A DNA stretch of 64,000 nt, taken from NCBI GenBank assembly GCA_028289345.1, contig JANQQL010000045.1, forward strand, positions 1 through 64,000, read 5' to 3'. A program made the translations under genes and the position numbers. The number at the start of each line of letters is the position of its first letter. The stretch's first letter is position 1. The stretch is from Planctomycetota bacterium (lineage in GTDB: Bacteria; Planctomycetota; B15-G4; SIAN01). The notes under the pieces are model-generated. The model had not been told where the DNA came from. It did not search any database and worked only from the letters and a program-made list of their open reading frames with translations. This document shows, piece by piece, positions 26,501 to 36,447 of the stretch.

Positions 26501-26626
26501 TCAATCGCTGTTTCGGCGGGGAAAAGGAAAGTTGTCGTCGACAGACACTTCCTTTTTCTTCGGACGAGCCAGGCAGGTGATCAGTTCCGCCTTGACGGTC
26601 TTGTTGCAGGCATTCTCATTGGCCAT
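26501..26626 (-). CDS. Candidate 41-residue gene
   Basis: An ATG-led frame of 41 codons starts MANENACNKT and contains VKAELITCLARPKKKEVSVD, ending PFPRRNSD. It has two Cys eleven residues apart and a Lys-rich stretch. It lies in a 630-base gap between two plus-strand genes and is followed by a small terminator-like hairpin in the same direction. No strong ribosome site is visible (GGTGAAG about 10 bases upstream), and the open frame extends about 26 codons further upstream with a possible GTG start. I do not recognise it. The case rests on composition and on the terminator; a remnant of a longer gene is possible. Confidence 0.4.
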   Translation of the reverse strand: MANENACNKTVKAELITCLARPKKKEVSVDDNFPFPRRNSD

Positions 26627-26860
26627 GCGGGCAGCTTCACCGGCCACCTGAGCCTGACCGGATCTCGTGGGGCTGCCGCCCCTGTCCCCGCAGGAACTTT
26701 CTCAAAATTCTGCAACGATCTGCTCCGATGCGCCGGGACAGGCTCTCCGAGCACGGATTTCCCGTGACACCCGAACCGGGAATCGGATGTCCATGGAAGG
26801 ACGCGCTGGCGTCCGCATTCTGGTGGTGGCGAACGCCCCGATCTCCGAAAGGCAGGACCG

Positions 26861-27517
26861 ATGCCCAAGAACGTCTGCTGGTTGGCTTTTCTTCTCTTCC
26901 CCTTCCTCGCGACCCGTGTCCCCGCCGGAAGTTCCATCGTCGTCTCTCCCGAACGCCTCGACCTCCTCCTCGAAGATGGGGAAACGGTCACCGAGCAAGT
27001 CACCTTCACCACCGATGTCTACTGCATCACGCCTTTCGAACTCGACGTGGTCGCGTCGGACCCCGAGGCCATGGTCACCAATCTGAGTGGGGTGTTGCTG
27101 AATGGTTGCGGCGGCGACCTGACCTCTTTCGATATCGAACTCATCGGCACTGGTGCGCCTCAACAGTTCGACCTTCAATTCGTCAGCATCACTAGCGGTT
27201 CGATCGTCCGGTCGATTCCAGTGACGATCACCCCCACCATCCACCCCTGCACGCTGAGTCTCACCCTCGAACCCCGACGAACCGGGTTCACTCTCGGCTT
27301 CGAGCTCGACTCCGGTCCCGCCCCAGCGACATGGGGCAGCGCCTTATGGATTGCGGGGACCTGGGTTTCCCTCTTTGAGATCGACGTTCCCGCAGAGTTC
27401 GAGTACGAACAGGATCACATGATCTCCATTCCGCCGCCGGGCCCGATGTTCTTGGTGAGCTGGGTCATCGATGGAGACGGAGAGTTCGTCTGCCTCGAGA
27501 TGGTGAGCACTGACTAG
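26861..27517 (+). CDS. Small secreted beta-rich protein
   Basis: The 218-residue protein has a signal peptide (MPKNVCWLAFLLFPFLATRVPAG). Residues 25-120 (IVVSPERLDLLLEDGETVTE and on) look like a beta-sandwich domain with two or three conserved-looking Cys. Residues 125-218 are a second beta domain with a Gly/aromatic pattern like the C-terminal tails on larger secreted proteins in this window, so this may be a stand-alone version of that tail. No enzyme motif is seen. Ribosome site AGGCAGG is moderate. Confidence 0.65.
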   Translation: MPKNVCWLAFLLFPFLATRVPAGSSIVVSPERLDLLLEDGETVTEQVTFTTDVYCITPFELDVVASDPEAMVTNLSGVLLNGCGGDLTSFDIELIGTGAPQQFDLQFVSITSGSIVRSIPVTITPTIHPCTLSLTLEPRRTGFTLGFELDSGPAPATWGSALWIAGTWVSLFEIDVPAEFEYEQDHMISIPPPGPMFLVSWVIDGDGEFVCLEMVSTD

Positions 27518-27776
27518 GGAGCGCAGTCACACGGGGGCTTGGAAAGGGTTCGTGATTTCTCCGCCGACTCACTGTCCTCCCTGATGAGGTGTCGGGTCTT
27601 GGTTGTCGGAGCGGTCGTCTTGTTCCACGGGGACCGAGGGAAGCTCGAGTTGCGCTCACGGTGAACCGGCACCGGACGGAGGCGGTAAGATCAACTCCTC
27701 GGGATCGGGAACGATCGAAGCGAGTCTGCGAACGATTCCGCAACCCGAATCCTCGAAGACCATCGGCTCGCCGAGA

Positions 27777-28991
27777 ATGCCCATGCGGAAGCTCCTGACA
27801 TCCACCCTCCTCATCGCGTGCACCTTCTCCGGTGCTCACGCACAGATGGAGCGAGACCGATTGGCGGCAACCCATCCCGGCCCCGAAGATCCGGCAACCC
27901 TGCCGCTTCTCGGAGACGATCAGATTCATCTCTACGTGCAGGAGGCTTACGAAGGCTTTGCTCCCGACATCACTGCCGCGGTCGAAGGTCGCTTCACGGA
28001 GCTGGTTGGCGCCGGGATGGACACGGCACGCCATCTGTTCGACTGGGCCGATCTTGAGCCTGAGCCGGGCGTCTACGACACTCAGTTGGTCATCGATGCG
28101 ATGCAGTACCGAGCTTCCCTGGGAATCGAACACCAGTTCTGCAACCTCGTCGTCATCGATTCCGAGGGAACGACCGTGCCGCCCTACGTCGAGGATCTTT
28201 TGGACAGCGATGCACCGTGGGACGACCCCCAGATCCTTCAAGGATTTCGAGGCGTCCTTGATGTCTTCGTGCCACTCATGCTGGACCGGGACATGTTCAT
28301 GCTCGGGCTGTCCAACGAACCGTCCGGATACTATGAAGACACTCCCCTCCCGGCGGCTTCTTTCGTCGGGTTCATTGACGACGCGGTCCGTCACGCCCAC
28401 TCTCTCGAACCGGAACTTGCCTGCACCGTCGTGTTCGCGGGACCTGCGGACGCCGCGATCGGTGACTTGATGCCATTGCTCGACGTCGCTTCTTTCAACG
28501 ACTACTTCTACGTTCCCGTGACCGAACCAACCTGCCTGTTCGGCGGCACCATCCCGCTTCCCCTTTTCCTGTCTTCCGGTCCCGGCCTGGTGGGAACCCA
28601 ACTCGACGAGCTGATTGCGGTCGCCCAGGGCAAACTCATCTGCATCCAAGAAATCGGTCAGGCCACAGGATGGAATGACATCCCGGCAACCTTAGGTCCG
28701 CTCGCCGGGCTCGAAAACCAGCGCGCCTGCTACGAGTCTCTGCGCATCGAACTCGACGCTCGCCGAGATCACTTCCGCACCGTGTGCAACTGGGTCCTCA
28801 ACGACCACACGATGCCGGGAATGCAGTGGATCGTGGACGCACTCGACGCCGGCGGCCTTCCCTCCTGCTACAGCGCCAACGTGGCGGAAATCTTCGGTCC
28901 CGCGGGTCTTGTGCGCAGCAACCCCACCGCGTCGACCAAACCGGCGTTCTTCGAGTTCAAGAACGCGGTGAGTTTCTTCGCGGCCCCGTGA
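27777..28991 (+). CDS. Secreted TIM-barrel glycosidase-like protein (clan GH-A)
   Basis: Either of two ATGs two codons apart may be used; numbering here is from the second (402 residues). MRKLLTSTLLIACTFSGAHAQ is a signal peptide. The sequence follows a beta/alpha-barrel, with two hallmark acidic sites of clan GH-A: GLSNEP (E179, acid/base at the end of strand 4) and ICIQEIG (E290, nucleophile at the end of strand 7). This fits a GH5-like or related glycoside hydrolase that retains anomeric configuration. Several Cys could form disulfides outside the cell. Substrate cannot be told; the family includes cellulases and mannanases. Sequence otherwise departs from well-known GH5 members. Confidence 0.7.
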   Translation: MPMRKLLTSTLLIACTFSGAHAQMERDRLAATHPGPEDPATLPLLGDDQIHLYVQEAYEGFAPDITAAVEGRFTELVGAGMDTARHLFDWADLEPEPGVYDTQLVIDAMQYRASLGIEHQFCNLVVIDSEGTTVPPYVEDLLDSDAPWDDPQILQGFRGVLDVFVPLMLDRDMFMLGLSNEPSGYYEDTPLPAASFVGFIDDAVRHAHSLEPELACTVVFAGPADAAIGDLMPLLDVASFNDYFYVPVTEPTCLFGGTIPLPLFLSSGPGLVGTQLDELIAVAQGKLICIQEIGQATGWNDIPATLGPLAGLENQRACYESLRIELDARRDHFRTVCNWVLNDHTMPGMQWIVDALDAGGLPSCYSANVAEIFGPAGLVRSNPTASTKPAFFEFKNAVSFFAAP

Positions 28992-29493
28992 TCCGTCGAG
29001 ATTCCTCAACGAAAGCGACCGGTTTGACCTGCACGCGGAGTTTGCCTTAGCTGGGCCAGCCAGTGCACCATGCACCGCGGGCTGACTCACTTGGTCAGGA
29101 ACGATTCCGAACCACTCGTCTCCCCAATCGCCGCTTGAGTTCGGATTCGGGTTGCCGGATGCGCTTCCCCAGTGCTCCGTGTCGCCCTTGAGGGACGCGA
29201 GAAGACACTCCTCGGGAAACGCCTGACGAATGCTCGAGGCAGCTCATTCGGTGGATCCTTGATCGAGGCGGCCCTTCGGACCGGACGAGGCATGTCGCAG
29301 CTCGGGAATGCGGCTTGAAGAAACCCCGGGAGGCCCGATGGGTCGCAGCAATGCTCCTGGGCGACCGAGGAATGATCCGCGCGACCGCACACCCGAGGGA
29401 ATCGGTGAATCCACACACCTCACCGGATCGAATCTCGAGTGTCCGCCCCTGTCACCTAAGGCTCTGCTGCTTCGAGACCTGGATTCAGTCCCC
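28992..29493. other. Intergenic, nothing recognised
   Basis: About 500 bases between the glycosidase and the monooxygenase-like gene. Frames of up to ~110 codons on the minus strand are Arg/Ser/Pro-rich without ribosome sites and look like chance frames. No strong hairpins were found. Confidence 0.5.
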
Positions 29494-30024
29494 ATGACCC
29501 GCGCTTGGCTTCTTCTACTCACCATCGTCGCCTGCATTGGCACACTCTTGCTCTTGTCGAACTGCGCCGTCTCGACACCTTTCCGAGGGCCCGGATTCAA
29601 CGACGCCCGAGGGGTCTCGAGCGAGCACTTGGGGCACTCCGTCGTTGTCGCTCTCACTCACGCCGTTCTCACCGGAGATCGCTCGACCTTCGACGAACAG
29701 TCCCGGCAGGTCGCTGACAGCATGGAATCCCACGAAGGCCTGATTGCCTACTCCGTCCGCAAACAGTTGTTGGGAAACGAGCGCTGGACCATGACTGTCT
29801 GGACCGATGAAGAAGCTCTCGCCCGCTTCGTGCAATCCCGAGTCCACCGACGCGCGATCGAGCAAGGAATGCCTGCGCTTGGCAACACCCGCTTCCACCA
29901 CTTTCAGATTCCGGCCTCCGAGCTCCCCCTTTCATGGAGTCGCGCCCTGGCGATCTTGGAAGACCAGGGACCAATGGAGAAGAGTAAAGCGCCGACAGCC
30001 GACTCTCCCTCGGGCAAACTCTGA
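29494..30024 (+). CDS. Membrane-anchored protein with an antibiotic-biosynthesis-monooxygenase-like (ABM) fold
   Basis: The 176-residue protein begins MTRAWLLLLTIVACIGTLLLLSNCA, a single N-terminal membrane anchor; the LSNC sequence is not a proper lipobox because Asn precedes Cys. Residues about 50-145 (VVALTHAVLTGDRSTFDEQS, YSVRKQLLGNERWTMTVWTD) have the ferredoxin-like dimeric alpha/beta barrel pattern of ABM proteins. Known members are cofactor-free monooxygenases or haem-degrading proteins; His residues needed for the latter cannot be assigned. Function is therefore open. No ribosome site is obvious, and in-frame codons upstream lack protein-like sequence. Confidence 0.6.
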   Translation: MTRAWLLLLTIVACIGTLLLLSNCAVSTPFRGPGFNDARGVSSEHLGHSVVVALTHAVLTGDRSTFDEQSRQVADSMESHEGLIAYSVRKQLLGNERWTMTVWTDEEALARFVQSRVHRRAIEQGMPALGNTRFHHFQIPASELPLSWSRALAILEDQGPMEKSKAPTADSPSGKL

Positions 30025-30153
30025 CAAGAGGTCTCAACCGAGAGCGAAGTGACGGCAAAGTACGCCGGTCCTCGAAGACCGCGTCCACATCCAACGGGCG
30101 GCAGCATCGATTTCGAGAACTCGGGGCTCGCGATCAGCTTGCGAAGCGGCCCT

Positions 30154-31629
30154 CTACTCGAATCGAACCGTCTCCCAGTCCGATGCGCCGAGATGGCCTT
30201 GGGCGTAGAACCCGAAGGCCTGGCAGCGAATCAAGAGCCCCTGCAGCCCCGGGCCGGAGTCCATGGAGACGGAGGAAAGGCCTTGGGCGTCGAACCGGCC
30301 GATTTCGACCACAAAGTTTGCGGGGGACCCGTTGACCTCCTGAACGGTCAACATCACGGGTTGGAGTGGCAGCCCTCCGGCTGCAGTGAGCGTGAGCGTT
30401 TCGCCCAAGGCCACCCGATTCGAACTAGCGCCCAAAGCAAGTGGCTTGTGGAACCCGTACGCATATCCGACGTTGAAGCCTCCCCCATGATCACCGCCGT
30501 TCGCGCCAACCAGAATCTTGGAGTCATCCAGGTCCACGGCGATCCCGAAGTGGTCTTGGTCGGCGCCGTCGCTGGTAGCTAAGACCTCCTGTTCGACCCA
30601 TTCTTCACCGTCGAAATGAAACACGTAGACCGCGCCGCTTCGGGTCCCGCCCTGGGAGTCGAAGCGCGATCCGACGAGGGCCGTTTTTCCCTGAATGGCC
30701 ACGTGGTGACCAAAGAAGTCCCATTGGTCCGTATCGGTAGTCAGCTTTTGCTCCTGCAGGAACTAACCGCCCACTTCTCGAAACACATAGGCAGCGCCGA
30801 ATCCATAAAAATCGGAGACTTGGCCGATGATGGCGACGCCGTCGTCCTGAGCGATTCCGCCGCGACCAAAGTGATGATCCTCTCGGGAGTCGTGGGCCTC
30901 CAGTCGCTGAGTTTCGACCCACTGCCCTCCCTCGTATCGGTACACGAGGACTTGCCCCGTGTCGGCGCCAAGTGTCGGATGGTGCATGCGTTCGTCACTC
31001 ACCATGGCGACATCATTCCGGATCGAGACCCAGCGACCGAACAGACTACGGCCGGTCCCCGACTGATTGGTCAGCGATTGCTCCAGGCTCCAACGGGACC
31101 CATCGTGACGAAAGATGTGAGCCGCTCGGGAGTCACCAATGATTGCGACGTCTCCGGAAATGGACACGGAGTCTCCGAGGCGGATGGACCCATCCACGGT
31201 GACCTTCTGTTCCAGTTGCCACTGCCCATCGTCGAAACGATAGAAGTAGGCCGCTCCACAATTGGTCGTTGCCGGGTTGTCTCGGCCACAGCTGATCCCA
31301 CTTTCGTGGTGAAGGCGAGCTCCCACGACTGCGACCTTGCCGTCGTGATCCACGACGCTGAAGTTGTCCACATTGGCGCCGTCAGGAGCGGTCAGGGTTT
31401 GAGTTTCGATCCACCGAACTCCGTCATGCTCGTAGCAGTACACCACCCCAGGCGGGCTACCGGGGAATGCCTCGTAACCCAAGCCAATGAGCGCGGTTTC
31501 TCCCGAGACGGAAACGCTCTGGCCGAACTTTTCGTGGTTGATCCAGCGATCCGGTTCGAGTCGTTGACCGTATGCCGAACTGAAAGTGGTCCCGATCACC
31601 AATGAGAGGAACAAGATGCGAGCGGTCAT
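30154..31629 (-). pseudogene. Secreted FG-GAP repeat protein interrupted by one in-frame TAG
   Basis: A single frame of 492 codons is broken once, at 30763-30765 (TAG). Before it are 288 residues with a signal peptide (MTARILFLSLVIGTTFSSAYG) and FG-GAP/integrin-like blades (GQSVSVSGETALIGLGYEAF, GDSVSISGDVAIIGDSRAAH). After it the same blade pattern continues at once (EQKLTTDTDQWDFFGHHVAI, then a further blade), and finishes with a C-terminal beta tail of the shared type. By alignment with the previous blade (GQW..EQK) the TAG sits where Gln is expected, which suggests CAG to TAG. A GTG at 30702 could restart the downstream part. The ribosome site AAGGAG is excellent. It may be a recent pseudogene, a sequence error, or translated with amber suppression. 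Confidence 0.85.
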
Positions 31630-31926
31630 TTGCAGGTCTCCTTGGCAGGCGCTGCCAACCCCTGTTACTCAGTGATGGGATGCGGGTAACCCACCGCCTT
31701 GGAACAAACCAGCGACTGGAGCGGTGCGGTTCGTCGCCTCGAGACTCCATTCGTCGGAACGTTGACGCCTACTGTACCAGTCCGGCAATCGGGCGCCGAT
31801 CGGAGCAGTCCCGCCGGGGCCTTCCGATGCGCCGAACATACCCCGACATTCCGATTCCGCAGGAAGGGGATTGCGAACAGCCGCTGCCGCAAGACCCGAC
31901 TTGCACCCCGGAAGCTGCACGGGCCC

Positions 31927-32259
31927 TTACTCGCCGAGCATCGCCTTCAACCGTTCAATCGCCTGATCCCACTGATCTGAGACCCTTGCCAGATAGTCCC
32001 TGGCGTGGGACACCGAACCGGATTGAATCACGAAACGGCTTTCCCGTCCCACTCGCTTGCGATTCACAATTCCAGCATCCTTGAGAACTTGAAGATGCTT
32101 GGTCACTGCTTGACGTGTGAGATCCAGACCTTCGGTCAACTCGGTGATGGAGTGTTGCCGACCATCCCCGAGTCGTGACACGAGTTCTAGTCGTGTCTCA
32201 TCCCCAAGCGCCGCGAAGACTGGCGCGGGGCTCTTGCGTCGTGCGCTAGCCGGCGACAT
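31927..32259 (-). CDS. ArsR-family transcriptional regulator
   Basis: The 110-residue protein is a complete winged helix-turn-helix of ArsR type: VFAALGDETRLELVSRLGDG, SITELTEGLDLTRQAVTKHL (recognition helix), then QVLKDAGIVNRKRVGRESRF (wing). There is no Cys metal site, so it is the kind of ArsR protein that accompanies SRPBCC proteins rather than a metal sensor. It overlaps the end of the upstream SRPBCC gene by 14 bases, so translation is probably coupled. It likely represses its own operon. Confidence 0.92.
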   Translation of the reverse strand: MSPASARRKSPAPVFAALGDETRLELVSRLGDGRQHSITELTEGLDLTRQAVTKHLQVLKDAGIVNRKRVGRESRFVIQSGSVSHARDYLARVSDQWDQAIERLKAMLGE

Positions 32260-32704
32260 GAGCAGCGACGTTCTCAGCTTGCAGGTTCCAGCCCTCGACG
32301 TTCTGGCGCAGGATCTCGAGTCGTTTCGATTCGGGGAACTGAAGGAAGCCGGACTCGGTGATGGTCAGGCGAGTTCCACCATCCGTGGACTCCAGGCGGA
32401 ACTCGACCGTCACCTTGGCGCTTTCGTCGTACTTGGTCTCTGGATCAAGAGCGCTGGGTGGCCAGGAGAAAACAAACAGCTCTTCATCGACCAACTGTTC
32501 GGTGGTCGATTCCCATTTCATGTGTTCGAAGCCGGGATAGGTGACATGGCCCGTCGTGAGCTTGCCCACTTCGAAGGGTCCGTCCAGGTTGACCCGGAAC
32601 CACTGGCCGAACTCCTTGAAGTCGGTGAGAGCACGCCAGACTCGCGCCACAGGCGCTTTGAGGTCGACAACTTTGACGATTTGATCTTGGTCACTGGTGG
32701 TCAT
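32246..32704 (-). CDS. SRPBCC/AHSA1-like protein
   Basis: The 152-residue protein starts at an ATG with AAAGGAA upstream. It has the START/Bet v1-like pattern of AHSA1 proteins: VDLKAPVARVWRALTDFKEF near the N-terminus, WESTTEQLVDEELFVFSWPP in the middle, and TRLTITESGFLQFP with a C-terminal helix. Such proteins bind hydrophobic ligands or act on client proteins, and are often encoded with an ArsR regulator, as here. Cytoplasmic, with no signal peptide. The ligand is unknown. Confidence 0.88.
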   Translation of the reverse strand: MTTSDQDQIVKVVDLKAPVARVWRALTDFKEFGQWFRVNLDGPFEVGKLTTGHVTYPGFEHMKWESTTEQLVDEELFVFSWPPSALDPETKYDESAKVTVEFRLESTDGGTRLTITESGFLQFPESKRLEILRQNVEGWNLQAENVAAHVAG

Positions 32705-33003
32705 GGGAGTTTCCTTTCTCCGTCCCACCGTAGTTGGAGCATCCCCGACACGCAACCTTTTTGTTGCATATATTCTTTCCCCTCGAAGCTAGCTCGATCG
32801 GGCAGTTCTCCTCGAGCCAAGCCCCCCTGACCGACGGTGTCCCCTTCTCGGCCGAACACAAGAAGCAACCGGATCCGGGGAATCAGAGCATCTCTCCGTT
32901 GACTCCGTGCAAGCGCGGAGCCCATCGAACTCCTGAAAACGGCATCCTCGAATTCAAACGAAGGCCTTGGCACCTTCTGGTCGCCGATCCAAACTGCGAC
33001 GGA

Positions 33004-36000
33004 TTACGATCCCTGACCGACCTCGACGCTGTTGTTGCTGGACGTAATCTCATCAGCACCAGCAAAAAGCTGAACCTTGATCGTGGCGCCCGGGATCGGA
33101 GTGAAGGGCAGCCGAATTTCCGTGTGGCTGACCACGAACTTATCCGTGCCGTTCACCGGAGGGACACTGGCTCCCTGGGCCACAATGGTGATCTGGAGCC
33201 CACCTCCACGAGGTCGCTGACGGATTGCGTGAACGTCCACGGTGGCGGGAACCGAAACTTTCCTCCCCAGATTGTGAACCTTGATGACCAGCTCGCCGTT
33301 CGACGCGTCATAACTGATGTCGTCAATACCAACGGCCAAGTCTTCAAGTTCCGGAAGCACGAGGGGAGCACCCTGCAGCCTCACCTCGAGCTTCTGCAAC
33401 GTTCCGGGTGGCACGCTGAGTGGCACCAGGCTCCCTGGTCGGTGCAACGCAACCCCGTTCAGAGTTTGCACAGGATCATTCGTATCGATCGTGTCGTCGG
33501 ATTTCGCAGTTCCGAGATCAATGTCGTAGTCGCCGAAAGGGAGTTTTCGCCACAGCTGCATTCCGAGAGACGCATTCGAGGTCCCAAAGTTGTAAATCAG
33601 GGCGTCGAGAGAGCCGTCTCCCACTTCCAAGACCAGGATGGCCACATCCAGTTCTCCGCCCAACGGGAACGTATTCACCCAACTCACGGGGAACGAGGGC
33701 ACCAACGAGAATTGCCCGCCGAGCATGGTCTGCAGCAGGAGCTGATGAGAGAGCGCCGCCTGGGAATCGTTGGCTCCGGTGAATGCGGCAATTCGATCCA
33801 CGTAGTTCACGGTCGTGGTGGCCAGTGGATAGAAATAGCGAATCCACTTCGCCGCATTCGCCAAATCCACCGCGAGTTCTGCACGATCGTGGGCTGGGTC
33901 GACCAGGAACTTGTGCCAGCTGGTGGCAAAAGTCTCCACCGCATCATCAAGCTTCTGTCCATCCACCACCGGATCGCCACCCAACGCCGTGATCGTTGCC
34001 GGATCCAGAAGATGGCGAACATCGGCAATGGCGTTGGCAATGACTCCGCCGAGAATCTGGGCGGTCCACTCATCAGTCCCTTCCATCGGAGTCCCCACGG
34101 GCGGCACCAGGTGATCCGCAAGGAAGCGGGCTCCCTCGAGAGCCGGCAGCAGATAGAACGGGTCCGTCGGATGGTGGGCCTGCATGAGCCGAGCGAGGGA
34201 GTACAGATAGTCTTGGTTGTGGTTCTTTGGATTCGGCAACAGCTGAAGTGTGTAGTCAAACTTTCCAGACACATTGGCGAACGTCGTCTTCCACCAGGCC
34301 CCCCCATCCTGGAACGACCCGGAATGGTCGACGGATGCCGGGAACACTCCCGTGGGCTTGCCCTCCGCATTGCTCAGCAGATGGTCAATCCATCCCCGAC
34401 ACAACTCGTCAAGGAGCGTCACGGCATGGTCGTCTCCGTTGTGATCGATCACGTTGAATCCCGGAACAATCGCCCGGATGTTCATCGGAACGTCTTCCAT
34501 GTCCGTGAGCTGAGTGCAGCTGTCCGTCGCGGTGAAGTGCCAGTTGTTGAACTGGCGGTTGAGTCCTACCGGAGAGCTCCACGGATTGGTGTCGTCGGCG
34601 AAGTTACGCATGGTCCGGTTGGCGAACGTGAGATACCGAGGGTCTCCGGAGTTCATCGCAATCAACATGAACAGCGGATTGGTCGTATGCTCCGCGGTGT
34701 GCTGCACATCAGCACAGTTTCCGTCGTAGTATCCTTCCGTCACATTGACGGGCGAGGAGAACAGCGCCGTGTCCAGCACAAGAGATGCTCCCGCCGCGCC
34801 TGAGTTTTCGGGTTCCCGGACGATCATGTTGGGAATCGCCAGGAGCGCGCCACCCTCCACGTCGTCCCCGGCGCCGCCGCCAAACTCATCTTCCAGGAGG
34901 TTGTTCTCGGTCCACCAATCGGCCACGCTTCGATAGGCAGTGTAGTACTGGCGCATCGAGTTCGCCCATGCCGGCGCGTTGGGATCCTCTTCCAAGAGAA
35001 CGTCTGACCACCAAGTGTCCTCGAGATCCGAGTAGAGCCCCGACAGGTCTTCCGTCGGATCCCATAGTTTGAAGATCCCGTCTTCCCCGGAATAGTTGTC
35101 TACCAGATGGTTGAACATGGCGAGCTCGTGGGCCGCCGGAAACACGCCCTCGGTTTCGTGCAGCGAGTAGAGGTCGTCGATGATTCCGTGCCAAATGCTG
35201 GTGAACGCACCGGGTCCGTTCTTGGTGTTTCGACTGAAGAAGTTGCGTGCGAGGAGGTACTGAGCCTTGAGAAAAAGAGGGCTCTGGGGCTGGCCACACG
35301 GGAAGTCGAGGGGGTCGCAATTCAAGACACCGCTCTGCTGCTGTTCGAACAGCAGGGCGGCGGCACCGAGGTTCGCAGACATTGCTCCAGCCGTGGAATG
35401 AAACGGGTCGAAGGGACTGGGCAGAGAGAGAGGCACGATGTCGTTGCTGTAGCCGCGTGCTTCGTTGTAGGCGAGTCCGAGCTCCATGTCCTTGATCTCC
35501 GCCAGGAGCACCGCGGCCAGGACGTTGTCTGGAAGACCTTCCACCGCAGTCCTCGCGTCACTCAGCAACGCGGTATCCATGTCTTGCTCGCCACCGGTCA
35601 ACCAACCGGCCAGCCAAGCGGCCGCATACCCTCTTTCGATGTCGTCGACGATGGCCAGCGCATGAACCCTGGCGAGGGCATAGTCAGGCGACGATGAGTT
35701 CATTTCTGTGAGAAAGTCATCCAGCGCCCCTGCGCTCGCGGAGGGATGCTTCTCCAGTCCGATTCCCGGGGTGAACCGAATGGGTTCCGGAAGCTCGGGA
35801 TAGATCTCGACGGCCAGCAGACCGGTGTCTGCCCCATCCGCGCCGGGCTCGACAAGAACGTCGAGGACGCCATCGGAGACCGTTGTTCGCAAGTGAATTC
35901 GTCGATACCCACCGAGTGGGTTCACCAGCGACGCTTTCTGCGTGGAAGTCCGGCAGCGCACGGCTTTCACCGGAACCCCTTCGACGGTCACGTCCATGAT

Positions 36001-36447
36001 CAAAGGATCCGGGATGAGATTCTGCAACGGGTCGCCCAAGTAGAGCACCACCCGGTAGTCCGCGGGCATCCGGGAAACCTCCGCCTGAAAGTGCAGCTTG
36101 TTCGGTGGATCGGGAAGCAGGGTGGTGGTGGTCGAGACCCCGTCGTACCCGAAGTCTCCGTCCATGGTGAGCGGGACGTAAGGCGGAGGCAGCTGCAGCT
36201 CGACAGGATCGAGCTGGGGAGTTCGGTCAAAGGACTCGCTCGGACTGTCCCCCGGCGATGCCCAGCCGAACTGGGTTCCCGGCGCCAACGGGTCCGACAT
36301 GAGCGTCGAAGGTACGACGGACTGAAAACCGGACGCCACCACCTGCCCTTGGGGCCCCATGTCATACCGGTCGACCTGCGCGCGAACGGCGTCCGCACCA
36401 AAATGTATCAGGCCCAAGGTGATCCAAGCGAGGTTCTGTTTCTTCAT
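33004..36447 (-). CDS. Giant secreted protein, divergent paralogue A (unknown function)
   Basis: The ATG with CTGGAGAG upstream gives 1147 residues and a signal peptide (MKKQNLAWITLGLIHFGADAVRAQ). An N-terminal beta domain (to about residue 240; ADYRVVLYLGDPLQ, GGYRRIHL) resembles a carbohydrate-binding or galactose-binding fold. The large central part (about 250-900) is mostly helical with Trp-rich segments, compatible with an alpha/alpha toroid as in many polysaccharide lyases. It shares with paralogue B the motifs GGG-x-GDDVE (near residue 520), DVxHxAExTT (near 580), DPRY...TMRNFAD, and RYFYPLATTTVNYVDRI. The C-terminal ~170 residues are beta domains, one CARDB-like. The function is not known; a carbohydrate-active enzyme or a large binding protein is inferred from architecture only. 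Confidence 0.75.
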   Translation of the reverse strand: MKKQNLAWITLGLIHFGADAVRAQVDRYDMGPQGQVVASGFQSVVPSTLMSDPLAPGTQFGWASPGDSPSESFDRTPQLDPVELQLPPPYVPLTMDGDFGYDGVSTTTTLLPDPPNKLHFQAEVSRMPADYRVVLYLGDPLQNLIPDPLIMDVTVEGVPVKAVRCRTSTQKASLVNPLGGYRRIHLRTTVSDGVLDVLVEPGADGADTGLLAVEIYPELPEPIRFTPGIGLEKHPSASAGALDDFLTEMNSSSPDYALARVHALAIVDDIERGYAAAWLAGWLTGGEQDMDTALLSDARTAVEGLPDNVLAAVLLAEIKDMELGLAYNEARGYSNDIVPLSLPSPFDPFHSTAGAMSANLGAAALLFEQQQSGVLNCDPLDFPCGQPQSPLFLKAQYLLARNFFSRNTKNGPGAFTSIWHGIIDDLYSLHETEGVFPAAHELAMFNHLVDNYSGEDGIFKLWDPTEDLSGLYSDLEDTWWSDVLLEEDPNAPAWANSMRQYYTAYRSVADWWTENNLLEDEFGGGAGDDVEGGALLAIPNMIVREPENSGAAGASLVLDTALFSSPVNVTEGYYDGNCADVQHTAEHTTNPLFMLIAMNSGDPRYLTFANRTMRNFADDTNPWSSPVGLNRQFNNWHFTATDSCTQLTDMEDVPMNIRAIVPGFNVIDHNGDDHAVTLLDELCRGWIDHLLSNAEGKPTGVFPASVDHSGSFQDGGAWWKTTFANVSGKFDYTLQLLPNPKNHNQDYLYSLARLMQAHHPTDPFYLLPALEGARFLADHLVPPVGTPMEGTDEWTAQILGGVIANAIADVRHLLDPATITALGGDPVVDGQKLDDAVETFATSWHKFLVDPAHDRAELAVDLANAAKWIRYFYPLATTTVNYVDRIAAFTGANDSQAALSHQLLLQTMLGGQFSLVPSFPVSWVNTFPLGGELDVAILVLEVGDGSLDALIYNFGTSNASLGMQLWRKLPFGDYDIDLGTAKSDDTIDTNDPVQTLNGVALHRPGSLVPLSVPPGTLQKLEVRLQGAPLVLPELEDLAVGIDDISYDASNGELVIKVHNLGRKVSVPATVDVHAIRQRPRGGGLQITIVAQGASVPPVNGTDKFVVSHTEIRLPFTPIPGATIKVQLFAGADEITSSNNSVEVGQGS

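Noticed and set aside
29087..29416. 110-codon minus-strand frame between glycosidase and ABM genes
   Set aside because: Arg/Ser/Pro-rich chance frame without ribosome site or conserved-looking segments.
32734..34803. 689-codon plus-strand open frame
   Set aside because: Antisense to giant paralogue A, with His/Arg-rich composition and no ribosome site; a shadow of a high-GC gene.
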